This document shows, in pieces, positions 1 to 11,848 of a DNA stretch of 64,000 bases. Origin of the DNA: Pseudisothecium myosuroides (lineage: Eukaryota > Streptophyta > Bryopsida > Hypnales > Lembophyllaceae). The stretch's first letter is position 1, and each line of letters begins with the position of its first letter. A program made the position numbers and the translations under genes. Under the pieces are notes generated by a model. That model ran no database searches, was not told where the DNA came from, and worked only from the letters and a program-made list of their open reading frames with translations. The stretch spans positions 6,944,001-7,008,000 of the forward strand of contig OX637296.1 in the NCBI GenBank assembly GCA_951799445.1, read 5' to 3'.

Positions 1-1848
1 CAAGACTGCAAGGTGATTCAAATGAGGTAATGAACTCAAAGCCAACCATGGTAGAATTGGACGTTTTATTGTTAATGAAGGCTCTAATCAACAATCATAT
101 ATTATACTTGGATTCAAACACCGTGGTGATGAAATAAATTAGTTTTTAGCCATTTGACACTTATAAAATTTAAGCATTACCAATTTAAATGAGCTCTATA
201 TATTCAAAATTTTGGAGGAAGTGCCAAACTTCAAAGTAGCGCTAGGTATAGACATATTCAAAATTTCACCAAATCAAGGATTATAAAGTATATTGGAAAG
301 ACCTATTACAATATTTTGATTATTTTTAAGATACAATGTATTTTTAAAATTAAAAATATTGAAAAAAATGCCAAAATTTGGCTTTTTATTGACTATTGTC
401 TACATAATTATAGTATTACCATCATTGATTGCAATTACAATACGCATTTGCTAAAGCATGGTGGTAATAGATGATCAGTGATATTTCCAAAGAGGAAATT
501 GATAATTCAATATGATTCATTTCTCATTTGATGTTATGTGATGGTGCCTCATTGTTCCATGGACCTCGGCGAGAATTAATAAAGGTAATTGCGGAAGGAA
601 TGCTATAGGGTCTAACGCGGAATAAGAAGGCAATGTTGTATATAAAGACGGCCTTTTCGGATACCATATAGTAGAATGCGATTCTATTTAAACAAGGTAT
701 GTAGAGTGATTTGGTATTTGTAGTGTTACATAAGAGTTGGTTTAAATAAAGATTTGCAATATGTACTTGTGTAGATAATGAATAAAGATTTTTCCTTATT
801 CCTTTACATTTTGGTCTCCGTGTATACTTATTATGTTGCAATTTCTTTTACAAAACCACCATAGTTGAACTAGTTTAGCAAATATTTGGTGATATATACA
901 TAAATACATATATACAAATAGATAGATATATAAACAATAGATACACAGATAGATAGATTTGTGTATATTGGCGATTATGAAGAGGCACTTAAGACACAAC
1001 TTTTTAATGGAGTTATGAGGTCAAACAACTAAAATGATGAATTGAAGTTACGACTTGGTTACAAAATTGTAAGGTCAAATATAAAAAAATGATGAAATGA
1101 AGGTACAACATGGCCATGGAATCAAGATGCCACACTAGACCCATGAGGTGAAAAGTGTAGCTACAACTATTGCTTCATAGAATTTGTGTGTCCCTTCACC
1201 CACAAATTTTGCAATATTTGAATAAAAATATAATTTTGACCTTTGAGAGTTGAAGAGTTATTTTAGGCCGAGACCTTTTTATATTTATGAATTTTTATTG
1301 TATTTTATTATTGCCAACATGAAGAGTAAGAATGTTTTATTTATTAGGCTTTACGTAATCATAATCACTAATTAATCACACATCATATATGAGAACACAA
1401 GGCCATAATCGTTATATTGAGCCTTTTCACAATCTCATTTTTACCTTTGACTCAAAGATAAACCGCTTTATCTCTTTATTAGTATTTTTTTTATAAATAG
1501 GTAACAATATCAACTTTTAGAATTTTATTTTAGAATCACTATTTTAGAATTATTTATTTTTGGTTTCAATTAATATTTTTCAAACTGAATTTACAATGAC
1601 TAGCATTCTGTCTCAAAATCTGCAAAAAGTCTCAATATAACGAATATGGTCATACACCCTAAATTCTTAGTCAAACCCATTCACTATGTTTGTTGAGTAT
1701 TGATTTTGCTAAATTTTGAAATCAATTGTAGCCCTAGCATTGTGCTTGAAACTAGGAGGCATTGTTGTGCCCCATTCTTAGTACTACCCAATTACTTTTG
1801 TTGAATTCTGTATCTATGGTGCTTCTATGCATATCTTTGATTATGGTT
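1..1848. other. AT-rich intergenic DNA, no gene recognised
   Basis: Only short frames without family resemblance are seen. A GATA/ATAG-rich patch lies at 905-960. Confidence 0.6.
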
Positions 1849-2060
1849 GTACAATAGAACCTCTCTTAGTGCATACTCTCTTAGTTTATAATATGCAGTA
1901 AGAGATATTGTACTTTGAAGCATTTATTTGTGAGCAGTAGTTGGAGGCCCCACAGTGAGAGGCCTTGTTAGCCAAATTTCAATACAGAATCTATCCAATT
2001 GCATAAACCTCTCTTAGTGCATAGTCCCGGCACTATGCACTAAGAGAGGTTCTATTGTAC
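1849..2060. mobile_element. Inverted-repeat element with internal 20-bp hairpin
   Basis: GTACAATAGAACCTCTCTTA (start of a 27-bp arm, 1849-1875) is exactly complementary to 2034-2060. A second copy of the same word in the right half makes a perfect 20-bp hairpin, AACCTCTCTTAGTGCATAGT at 2006-2025 with 2032-2051 and a 6-nt loop. A decayed third copy is at 1902-1917. Confidence 0.8.
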
Positions 2061-4799
2061 TTTAATTTATCAAAATTGTCTACCAAAAGAAGCACAATGT
2101 ATCAAAAAAAAATTGGTCAAAACTTAGTATCATTGAGGAGATTGAGAGTGTTGAAATTCAGGTGAATTATTTGAACAAAGGAGCTTCAAAGTAGACTAAG
2201 TATCTACCAATATTGTATAGGGTTTATTAAATGCTGATTTTATTGAATTTCTAAGCCATTTGTGACCCTAGCATTGCACTTGAAATGTAAATATCCGTAT
2301 TGTAGGTCAATTTGTGGATTATCATGATTGAAGTGGCTCCTGGACTTGTTGGTTTTGCCATGGCCATCTCCGGCTCTAGCTTTGGACGACATCGGGCGGA
2401 CTTTCGACATTGTTGTATAAGATGTGAAACAAGATGGTTACGGTTGTTTATACTTTGGTACTTTTCTTTTTCTAGCAATTTTTTTTGGTATGATTTTATT
2501 ACATTTGATCAATAGATTCAATTTTCTTCACTGATTATGAGTATATGAAACTTATTGATTCAAATCTCAATTGAATTATATTTTTCACAATAAAATCAAC
2601 AAAATTGGTCTTTAAAAACCATGAATCTTTGAACCTGTAAAGATTTAAAATCAAAAATGGTGTTTTTTTAGCATCTCAAGTTCCAAAATTTTCATTGTGA
2701 TTTAATTTGAATGTGTGACAAGTGTCCTATGCCATTGCCCCCTTGTGCAACAATGGCACACCGTATTGGTGAGAAGACTTGTTGCTTTTTATTGAAGCCG
2801 CAAGAGATGTGATGCAAAGCGGTAGGTGCCTTGCTTCCCAACATTAGATGTTATATTCAAGGTTACTCTATGACATTAGACTACAAAGGGAGGGCTACAA
2901 CAACATTAATACTTGATAGATTTTGCCACATGCCATGCGTTTTTGAGTCCATATCTATAATTCATCAACTCCACAACACCCAATAGATCCTCACTTAGGT
3001 AAGCTTTAATAATGCTCAAAGGTTGTGTACCATCTATAACTTGTTGATGTCACCCACTAGGCAATTTCTTCTTGGTATTGAGAACCAATTGGAATATATA
3101 TCGTCCAACTATGACAGGCTCAAGATTGTACAATTTCACTAATATCATATAAAAGACGGACAAATTCTTGTGTGGCCTCTTTGCAATAGCGCATGCTATA
3201 GGCATTGCAAGGGGCATTGCATTTTTTGTTTTAACGGATGCAATGATGTACATTGTCTCAATGATAAGGGTGCATGAGCAAAAATGCATTGAGGACAAGA
3301 AGTTCTTACCATTCTCCAAGATTGGTCTGAACTCTGAATGACCACTCTTTCTAGGATTTTGCATCTATGTGAGGGACAAATTTCTTTGGCCAAGATCTTT
3401 AGAGTTGGAAATGGGGCCTTGTGAGTCTTCAAATTGGCTCTTTGGTCTCAAGGTTTTTATTTTATTTTTATTTTTATAATTTAGTAGAATTTACAATAAA
3501 TAAAAAAATTATAAAAAGAAAGTTTTAATTGTAAATGGTAGAAGTCTCTACTAATACAATAGTTTATCCCCCTCTAAGCTTAAAGTGTCTAAATCACTCT
3601 AATTCTGTGCTTTAGGGTCTGATTCATTGTTTGAGAGGTCCATTAGGTGTCTGAGAGATAGTTAGAGGTCTAAAAGATAGCCACACCTAACAAATGTGAA
3701 ATTTTGTTAGAGACTGAATCGCACCTACAAGTGCATGTGACAGATCCTGGCTAAAACAAGAGTTTATAGTCCATTGTAGAAAATCTTTTAATCTTAGATA
3801 CACTAGTAGTTAGTCCATTTAGAGGTCACCATCCAATTGGACGTAGTTCTAGAAGTTAGATTATACTTAATTATTAACATTCAAATAGTACAAGGTGGAA
3901 ATTCGAGAACTATGAGGGACGATGCAAATATGGACTGAAAAAAAGTGTCTTTAGCATAAAACATGCCAAGAGCTCAACAACAAAATTGATTTGTCAAAAT
4001 TCCCATCTAATTAGAAGATTCTTTTTTTAATAGAATTTGAAGGAGGTAATTAATTTATGCTTTCTTATGAAGCCAATTTGGTAATTTAATCCTTAATTGC
4101 CTAAGCAACCATATATAGTCGCTTTAAAGTGTAAGCTCATGTGCGTAGATAGTTAAATTCTTTTGAAATTTCTAAAAAACTTTACGGGCAGTATTGACTT
4201 AGGTTAACTATTGAAGGCTTTTATTTTTCATTGAAAGGAATAAATTTTTTATTTTTGAGAGGTCCTCAAAGGCATATATGTAGTCATGTACCATTAGTGG
4301 AAGAATAAAGCTTGCCAATTTCACTTGATTTGAGATGTAAAAAAATGTACTTATCCATTTGCTTTGAAAATAGTTCCAATGGAAAGAGTAAGTATTTCAT
4401 GATTTTTACCATTGAAAATTTAAACATGCAAGTGTTGATTTGGAGTTATTTGCAATTTCTATATATTAAAAAATATTGCATTCCAACAATTACAAGGTGG
4501 ATTGTATAATGAATATGATAGCTCTTCATTTGAATTTAAGGTTTTTGAAGTGCATTTTAGTGAGCTAAGACAATTTCTAGTTGTTCATGTCACCTCCAAT
4601 CCCAAAAAACTCTTATATGCAAATTTCTCAAACATTATAGGGAAGAACAATGTATTAAAAATAGAATTAATACATTTCTCTTGTTATAATCTCACAACTT
4701 CTATGCAATTTCAAACTAATAAGCATACTAATAAACAAGCTCTTTAAACATCTACATGATTAGATTTTGAAAATCAGTGGATGGAGTTTTAAAATATTG
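2061..4799. other. Intergenic DNA with a possible decayed TE coding remnant
   Basis: Mostly AT-rich. The segment 3050-3432 is GC-richer, and its minus strand is open in two overlapping frames (for example AMPLAMPIACAIA). This could be a decayed transposable-element gene, but I cannot name a family. Confidence 0.3.
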
Positions 4800-5988
4800 A
4801 TTAGCGTTCAAAACTTCATCCATCCATAATTTTCACTACAAAAGTAAACCATGTGGAATTTTTTTTTAAACTATAAAAATTGCATTCAGAAATGAATCCT
4901 ATAAGTTATTTTTTCAAGAAGATGCTCTAATTGCCCAAAAAACAAGATTGTCCATAACTTTCTCATAACAAATCCAATGGAATGAATAAAAGCTTTCCAT
5001 GTAGACAAAAATACAATCTATGAGGAAAAAATAATTTAATCTCAGATATTTCAAATTTTTTTTGTTGCCCCCTCTCCCCTGTTTTGAGCTTATTTGGGCA
5101 TAGTTTTTGTTCCCACGCACAAATTGAAAAACAAATTATATACCCACAAAAATAATCAGTTTTTCTAACTTCCAAAAAAGTTTCAAAAATTAGCGCAAAA
5201 ATTGAGATTGTAGGTACCTATCCAAAATCCCATTTGTCCCCCAAAGGGACAATGGTCCTTTAGAATTAAACTCAAACTAAACTTCATCCTATGTTATCTC
5301 TCTCAAGATTAATTTATTTTCTAAATGTGAGTTAGTTTTAGAATCCTTACAAATATCCTAATTGATTTTGGCTTTAAAATATTCCTTGGTTGTCTTTAAA
5401 AGATTGTAATTAATTACCACTGGCTCTAGACTTCTATTCTAAATTTATTATTTTTACGTTTTTAGTATTTTTTACTTGTCAAGAATAAAATTAAACTTTT
5501 AAAAAGCTACACCACTTAAAGATTGAACTTTGAGATTAGTGCATTTTAATTCCATCTTAGAGATATTAATAATTTAGATTTTTCCTCTATCTTGTATCTA
5601 CTTCTACTTAATAATTTTTTAAAGAAAGAAAATTAAGTTTTTTTGAATTTTTTTTCCTAAGACTCTCAATTCAATTCTCCACCATAAAGATTTAAAGCTC
5701 TAAACTTTGGAATACAAAAAACTAAAGTTGAGAAGGTTCAAAGTCAAATAATCTAGTCCCGCAATGTGCTGAAAACTTGTTTTTATCACTTTAAACGCAT
5801 TTATCTTGCAATTTGTGTGGTCAAAATTTCTAAAAAAATTCCACACATTTTCATACTAGTTAGATGTAAGATACTATGGTTAGATGAGCAAAAAAAAACA
5901 GTTTTCAAATTTTTTTCACTCTTTGCTATAGAAATGACAGTTTTGAATGTTTTTGGGCAGAAAAAGGCCTTGGTCCTTTAGGAGTTAA
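4800..5988. mobile_element. Rearranged TTAACCCCTAAAGGACC-family copy
   Basis: The right part (5700-5988), ending TTGGTCCTTTAGGAGTTAA, is collinear with the end of the 51-kb copy. The left part (4800-5276), which ends GGGACAATGGTCCTTTAGAA, matches the beginning of that copy in reverse orientation. The middle is weakly similar. This looks like the same element with an internal inversion, or two abutting partial copies. Confidence 0.6.
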
Positions 5989-6747
5989 TTTAGATTTGGA
6001 TGAAGTTCATAGTAATTTGGTCAATTGAGTGAAACTTTAGACTGAGGAATTAGAATTAATATTGAACTCAACACTAAAGTCCAAAGTGAATTTCCCTTGA
6101 TAGTTTGAAAGATGAAAGTTTTATAGAAAAATTAGAGACGAAACTTCATCCATTGATAATTTTTAGTAAGAGTGTCCATTTAGAACGTGATTTTGTGCTT
6201 TGGAAAGGGTATCGATTTATCTTTTGAGGATTAGAGTTTTGGCCCACATTGGCCAAAATTGGCTTAAGCTACTAACTTTTGAAGATTTCTTTGGTTAGAA
6301 TTTAGGTACCAAAGAAAGTAGAATAAAAAAAAAATTGTCCGTTGCTTAGAAGGCACAAGTGGACTATGTATAGGCACCCATTGGCATTTGACATCAAACA
6401 TGCATAAAACGTGGTTTTACTCAGTTTATCCTAAGGGCGGGGATAAAACACTCACAGGCCCCAAATCCTTCAATCTTCAATGGATGTCATTAGTTGCGTG
6501 GAGATTAGTGAAGCCCTAGTTATTTTAGAAGTACAATACAAATCTCAAAAAATCTTTGACATTTTTCAAATCAAAATTTGTTTTAGAATGGCGAATTTTT
6601 GAAAGTAAACTTTGATTTACTATTTTAATTATTTAAGGTAAACATCAAACCAAAAACATCAAGATGTAAGGTAGGATGTCAACATAATAACAATTTTTTT
6701 TTCATGTACCATAGGCAGGATTTTTGCCTTTTCCAATCCTCTTTGGC

Positions 6748-7667
6748 TTAACTTCTAAAGGACCATCATGTTTGGAGGCCCCAAACCACTTTAAAATACT
6801 CATTTCTAAAGCAAGGTCAAAATCTTCATCAATAATTATTTTAACAAATCCAACTATAGGATCCTTTAATTATCTTGTTCAAGTACATTGTCCTAAAATT
6901 TTAGAGTGAATATCCACGCCAATTGCAAGTTCGATTTGCCTAAACTTCAAAATGTAGGCTTTTCTAGCCCTTCCAAAAGGTGAAGTTTTGTCTTTCAGCA
7001 TTTTTAGAAAAAAAAATATATATCCTAAAACTTGTGAATTTTATTTAATATGTAATAAAATGGTTTGAAAACACTTGAAATTTTTTTTAACCAAATAAAC
7101 TTTCACAATCATTTAAAAAAAATTGTGAAGTGGAAGGTATGAGGTAGAGGTGAAAGAAAATGGTAATGCTGAGAAGGTATGCTTATAACTTTTGGAAAAA
7201 TTTGAGAATTATTAATCCTAACAATGAAATGTACTAGTAAACAATTGATATTCTTTATTTTCATTTTTATTTGAGAGTTTTGAAATTGAGAGCAAAAGAC
7301 AACATTAAATGTTTTTCTACCTTCATTGCCTGTAAAATAAAACTCCTCATAACTTTTACCTCATTATTTGGAATTAAATGGTTCAATTTTTTTCGAATAT
7401 TTGCCAAATTATACAATCTCCAAAAAATAGTTTATAATTTTTGGAGCATAATTTTTGCTGCCCAGTTTGATATTGATATATTTTTTTTAAACTTCTAATT
7501 TTTGCAATATTTATCAAAATGATGTGAAACAAAGCTTCACATGTAGATTATAATGAGTAGCATCCATCATAAAAAATTCATGCAAAACTTCCAAATTTGG
7601 AAGTCAAAAGATCTTGCTTGAGTTTTCAAAAAGCTCAAAGTGGACTTCTTGGTCCTTTAGGGGTTAA
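6748..7667. mobile_element. TTAACCCCTAAAGGACC-family TIR element, copy 6.7 kb
   Basis: A 920-bp element with left end TTAACTTCTAAAGGACCA and right end TTGGTCCTTTAGGGGTTAA. The interior is AT-rich and non-coding. It is collinear with the 52008-52937 copy. Confidence 0.75.
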
Positions 7668-8806
7668 TTGAAACTTCATGCCGTAAAGATATTTTCCGAT
7701 TTTTTATTTGAATGAATGATGTCATGCCCGTTTTTGTGGGCTATTTCAAATTTTTCATTTTTTCTCGGACATTAATACATTTGCATCTAATAGGGTCACT
7801 GAGTTGTATTTATTTACACCACTTTGCACTTTGCACTTTTGTATTTTGCTATTGAAATGTTAGATTAGTTCAACAATTGAAAAATGACTAGCATTAAGTA
7901 TTTTGAAAACTTGCAAGTTTACTTGTAAATTTATAAATCTTAATATTTAATATTAAATGCATGTGATTTGTATCGACACGTGACATTATTTGGTTAGGTT
8001 GATTTTTTAAAAGTTTTTTATTACAAACTTACAAATTTACTTGCAAGTCTATTAATCACAACAAAAAATTTGGTCTTAGAGGAATAAATTTTTTGAAAAA
8101 CATTGATATATGTAAGAAAATGATACATAGATTGAAACAATGATTTGTTTTCAATTTAAAATTAATTGTTAAGGATCCTGAAATTACAAAATCATTTGCA
8201 ATTTCATCCCTAGAAAAATATGTTTTAGGATTAATTACAAACTCTTGTTTATTTAAAAGTACATCTTGTATTGATGAATCTGCAATATGTCAATATATAA
8301 CAATTAGTACTCCATAGATTACATATTTATTAGATAATTAAATTCAAATTATTTTTCAATATACAAGTTGATAAGTTATAAGTAAATACAAACCAACCTT
8401 ATTATTATTTAAAAATATTTTGGAAGTAAAAAATCATCAAAAAAGTTATAATTAAACTTGTCATCAAATTTAATTTTACTATATTAAAAAATTAAAAAAT
8501 TAATGATGTTCAAAAATAAAAATCATTTTATTCTTTTTCTTGTATACGATACAACTAATTCAAACCCTTAGAATGAATTATTCAAACTTCCAAAATAGGT
8601 GGCAAAACTTTTGCTAGACTATTAGACAAGAGTCAAAAAATATTATTTTAAAAATTCACAAAAAAAAAAAAATCAATTTATTAAATGGATTTGATATTGC
8701 CATTTTATGACTAATTTCATCTTTATTGAAATCACAAAACTTATGATTCTTTTTAAATAGTGCAAGATTCCTATGACCTATTTTATATGGATGATTTTAT
8801 TTTTTA

Positions 8807-9372
8807 CACCCTCTATCTTAAAATGATTGTCCACTTCAAAAGTCATGTTTTTTTTAAGGTTGTTTTGGGTAGGTCAAAAAAATACTTCTTTGTGATTGAT
8901 TTTATTTAGGTTGCAATGAACATATATGGCGAATTTCATTAAAATGGCGGTATTCCATGTGCCATTTTCACACCGTGACATGTAGCACGAGTGTACATTT
9001 CTTACATCTAGGTCAGTTTTAGATTTCATAAATCTAGGACAAACATAGATATCAGACCGTGCAGTCTGAAAATCTAGGATTGTTATAGATTTCAAATATT
9101 TAAGACATGTGTAGATTTCGAAAATCTAGTACCGGTATAGATTTTGGTACAGAAAAAACAGTTCAGACTGTGCGGTCTGAACTGCTAAAAGTGCCAAATT
9201 AACGGAATACCGCCATTTTAATGAAATTGGCCATATATGCAATATTTTTCAATGATTCTAGTGATATAAAATTTGGAACCTTTTTTATTTATGTTTTTCA
9301 CAATATGATCAATGAAATTGGCTCCATAAAACACCAATAAAATTGTAGACAATCATTTTGGGATGGACGGAG
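8807..9372. mobile_element. Stowaway-like MITE
   Basis: A 566-bp element flanked by TA. The left end CACCCTCTATCTTAAAATGA and the right end (reverse complement CTCCGTCCATCCCAAAATGA) continue inward with TTGTC. These resemble the Stowaway (Tc1/mariner-derived) terminus CTCCCTCCGTCCCAAAAT. It contains a second inverted-repeat element. It lies just beyond the last exon found for the GEX2-like gene. Confidence 0.8.
8921..9239. mobile_element. Inverted-repeat element nested in the Stowaway-like MITE
   Basis: The arms 8921-8956 and 9204-9239 (starting CATATATGGC and continuing through AATTTCATTAAAATGGCGG) are complementary over 36 bp with one mismatch. The interior has repeated TAGATTTC/AAATCTAGG words, CAGACCGTGCAGTCTG (9055-9070) and a perfect hairpin CAGTTCAGAC/GTCTGAACTG (9159-9184). 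Confidence 0.8.
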
Positions 9373-9564
9373 TATAAATTATTGTATTAATTTAATGATA
9401 ATGAATTTATGATTATGAACTATATTTTTTGATATATTTAGAAATTTAATTATTGATTTCACATTTTATGAGGATGTTGACTACTTAAGCCATTCGATTC
9501 AAAATGATTTGTACAAAATTATATATATAAATATAAAAGGCAATACTAAAATAAAAATCTAAAC

Positions 9565-11160
9565 CTGGCAATACATAAAATATTGTAGGCATCTCTTTAA
9601 GTGTGCTCCCTTGGCCATCAACAATGGATATCATATATGATCCAATTTGGGTAGAATATATACTTACAAGACATATTCCAAAAGCATAACGAGAAGAAAT
9701 TTTAGCAAAGAGTGGAGATTCAAAAGAGCTGAGGATTTCTTCAGAGCCATATCTTTGGAAATTAATATTGAAATCATTTGTTTTAATTTCTTGACCTCCT
9801 GTCAAACCCCAAATTCTGTTGCCATATGCATCATTCAATATTATTTTAATTGTTCCATATTCTTTTAACAAAAAGGAATTGCTTCCTTCCCATTGCCATA
9901 AACAATTTTGCAATGATAAATCTCCTGGTATCATAGCCAAAAATGAACATAATTTTGAATATAATAGATGATGAATTAAACTTACTTATGCAATTCAGTT
10001 CTTAGAATCAAACTAACATATAAATGACTATTCATATTATCCATGAAATATGCTTAGAGAGCCATAATTGGAGTATTGACCAAACGTTTTTAATTTACCT
10101 TTTACAATTTAAAATCCTAATTGCTGTGTTTTATATTTCATCATACCATTTTTATAACAAGTTATCAGAACTCAATATTATAACAAATTTGAATATAATA
10201 GAGTTAATCGTAAAGTGTGTCCAACAAGGGATCAGGAGCCAAAGTTTGGGAGAAACACATGACGAAATTCCTTGGAGCTCCAAAATTGAGGTCAAATGGA
10301 GTTTGGTGTTGTGTTTCTTTTCAACTATTCTTAGTTAAACCTTCCTCTAACACATGTTTACAAATAGAGTACGAACTTTACGATTAACTCTAATATGCAA
10401 ATAAAAAAACTTTGTGCACAAATAAATGAAATTCACAAACTAATTTCTCTAATAAAACAACACAATTTACTATCAACAACAACAACAGGATATGATAAAT
10501 CACGGACCGGCTGCATATCGCACATCTATACTTATAGGAGGAATTGTTTTCAAAAGCCTCATCCATGCAAGTGACGTGAGTTGCAATTGAAGTGGTTTTA
10601 GAGCCGAAGCCAAGCCCCACCCAGTTAAAATACAAGAAAATTTATAAGTTCCATTTTTATTAGCAACCCATGTTGGAAAACTGCAATTTAGGTATTGTGA
10701 GTACTTTGGACTTTCACCATTGGGTGCCCAAACTATCAACTTTAAATCCAGGGTCTTCACCATTGTACATTTGGCAACAAAGACATGTTAAGTTGCAGCT
10801 TTGCAATACTCTATTGCAGTAATTTCCAGTACACTCACGTTGGTACGCAGTAATGACAAAGTCTATAGATTGTCCAATGGGATAAAAAAAATATTTTGTG
10901 TTATTAGATGGACTTAATAGTATGTTGAAAGTGGTGCAATTGTAGCTAAGTCCGCTTGGATTGTTTCGAGAGTCACACATATTACAACATCGGTAAGTGG
11001 AATTGGACTTTCGACAACATAATTCCCAACCTTTACCATTTCTTTGATCCCAATATGTGCAACATGAATCCTCGTGTGTTTCAAACGCATTTGCACATAG
11101 AATGATGGTCAAAACAATTACATCGTTGTTTTGACAAACTTTTCTTTGATTACATATCAT
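9565..11160 (-). CDS. GEX2-like secreted Cys-rich / filamin-repeat protein, partial gene
   Basis: Minus strand, exons proposed by eye. Exon 1 (11160 to about 10769) encodes a signal-like N-terminus (VIVLTIILCANAF) and a Cys-rich region with CCTYWDQRNGKGWELCC, CCNMCDS and YCNRVLQSCNLTCLCC. Exon 2 (about 10680-10508) encodes FPTWVANKNGTYKFSCILTG and ends ISIDVRYAAG. Exon 3 (9924-9565) is exactly 360 nt and phase 1 at both ends. It encodes a full filamin/Ig-like repeat: CLWQWEGSNSFLLKEYGTIK, DAYGN, IGSYMISIVDGQG, ending FYVLPG across the junction. Family knowledge: plant GEX2 is a sperm surface protein with filamin-like repeats needed for gamete attachment. Exon 1 and exon 2 frames conflict unless an 88-nt intron (10768-10681, weak donor) or a frameshift lies between them. 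No exon was found below 9565, where MITEs lie. It could be a truncated gene or a pseudogene. Confidence 0.45.
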
Positions 11161-11413
11161 TGTTTTTATTTATTGAAAGAAGAATAAGTTGGTTATTTCT
11201 CAGTGAATAGTTTTTTTAAATACTAAACCATGTACTGTGTACATACACTAACATTTCATTGATAGGAATAAATTTCTAGTCGTTCCAACATGCATAGTTT
11301 GCATTGGATGAAAAATTTAAACATGCTCACTTGAGCATAAAAAATTGCTTTTGATTTTCATTCTAAGTGACAAACTTTAGGTTAAAACTTGTTTAGCTAA
11401 TTCTTAAAGTGAT

Positions 11414-11848
11414 CTAGGATGAGAGCTTGACCGCTCACTGTCAAAACGTAGGAATTGTGTTTAAAGTAGAATTTCAAACCTCATTTTGGCATAGTAGAAT
11501 AACTTTTTCTAAAAACATTTGAACTAGACAAAGTTGGGAAATCAAGCTAAATTTCATCTCTAAATAAACCGTTTGTGATTTTGAGCCTCCAAAAAAAAGT
11601 TACGGACAAAATTCAAAGTGTGTGTTTGAAAATGTCAAAGAAAATCTCTCTTCCAAACCTTCTATGAAATTTGTCTATAACTTTTGATTGGAGACTCAAA
11701 ATCTCAAACGGATTTTTTGAAATGAAAATCAGCTTGATTTCTCAAATTAAGAAAAAAAAAACATTCTATTGTGCTAAAATGAGGTCTAAAATTCTAATTT
11801 GAACACAATTCTTGCTTTTCACATAACAATGAGCGGTTGAGCTCCTAG
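11414..11848. mobile_element. Foldback element, almost entirely one long imperfect hairpin
   Basis: From CTAGGATGAGAGCTTGACCG on the left to GAGCGGTTGAGCTCCTAG on the right, the two halves are roughly complementary along their whole length. Matched blocks include GAATTGTGTT/AACACAATTC, ACCTCATTTT/AAAATGAGGT, AAACCGTTTG/CAAACGGATT and TTTTGAGCCTCC/GGAGACTCAAAA. The arms are about 215 bp with a small centre near 11630. No coding content. Confidence 0.75.
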
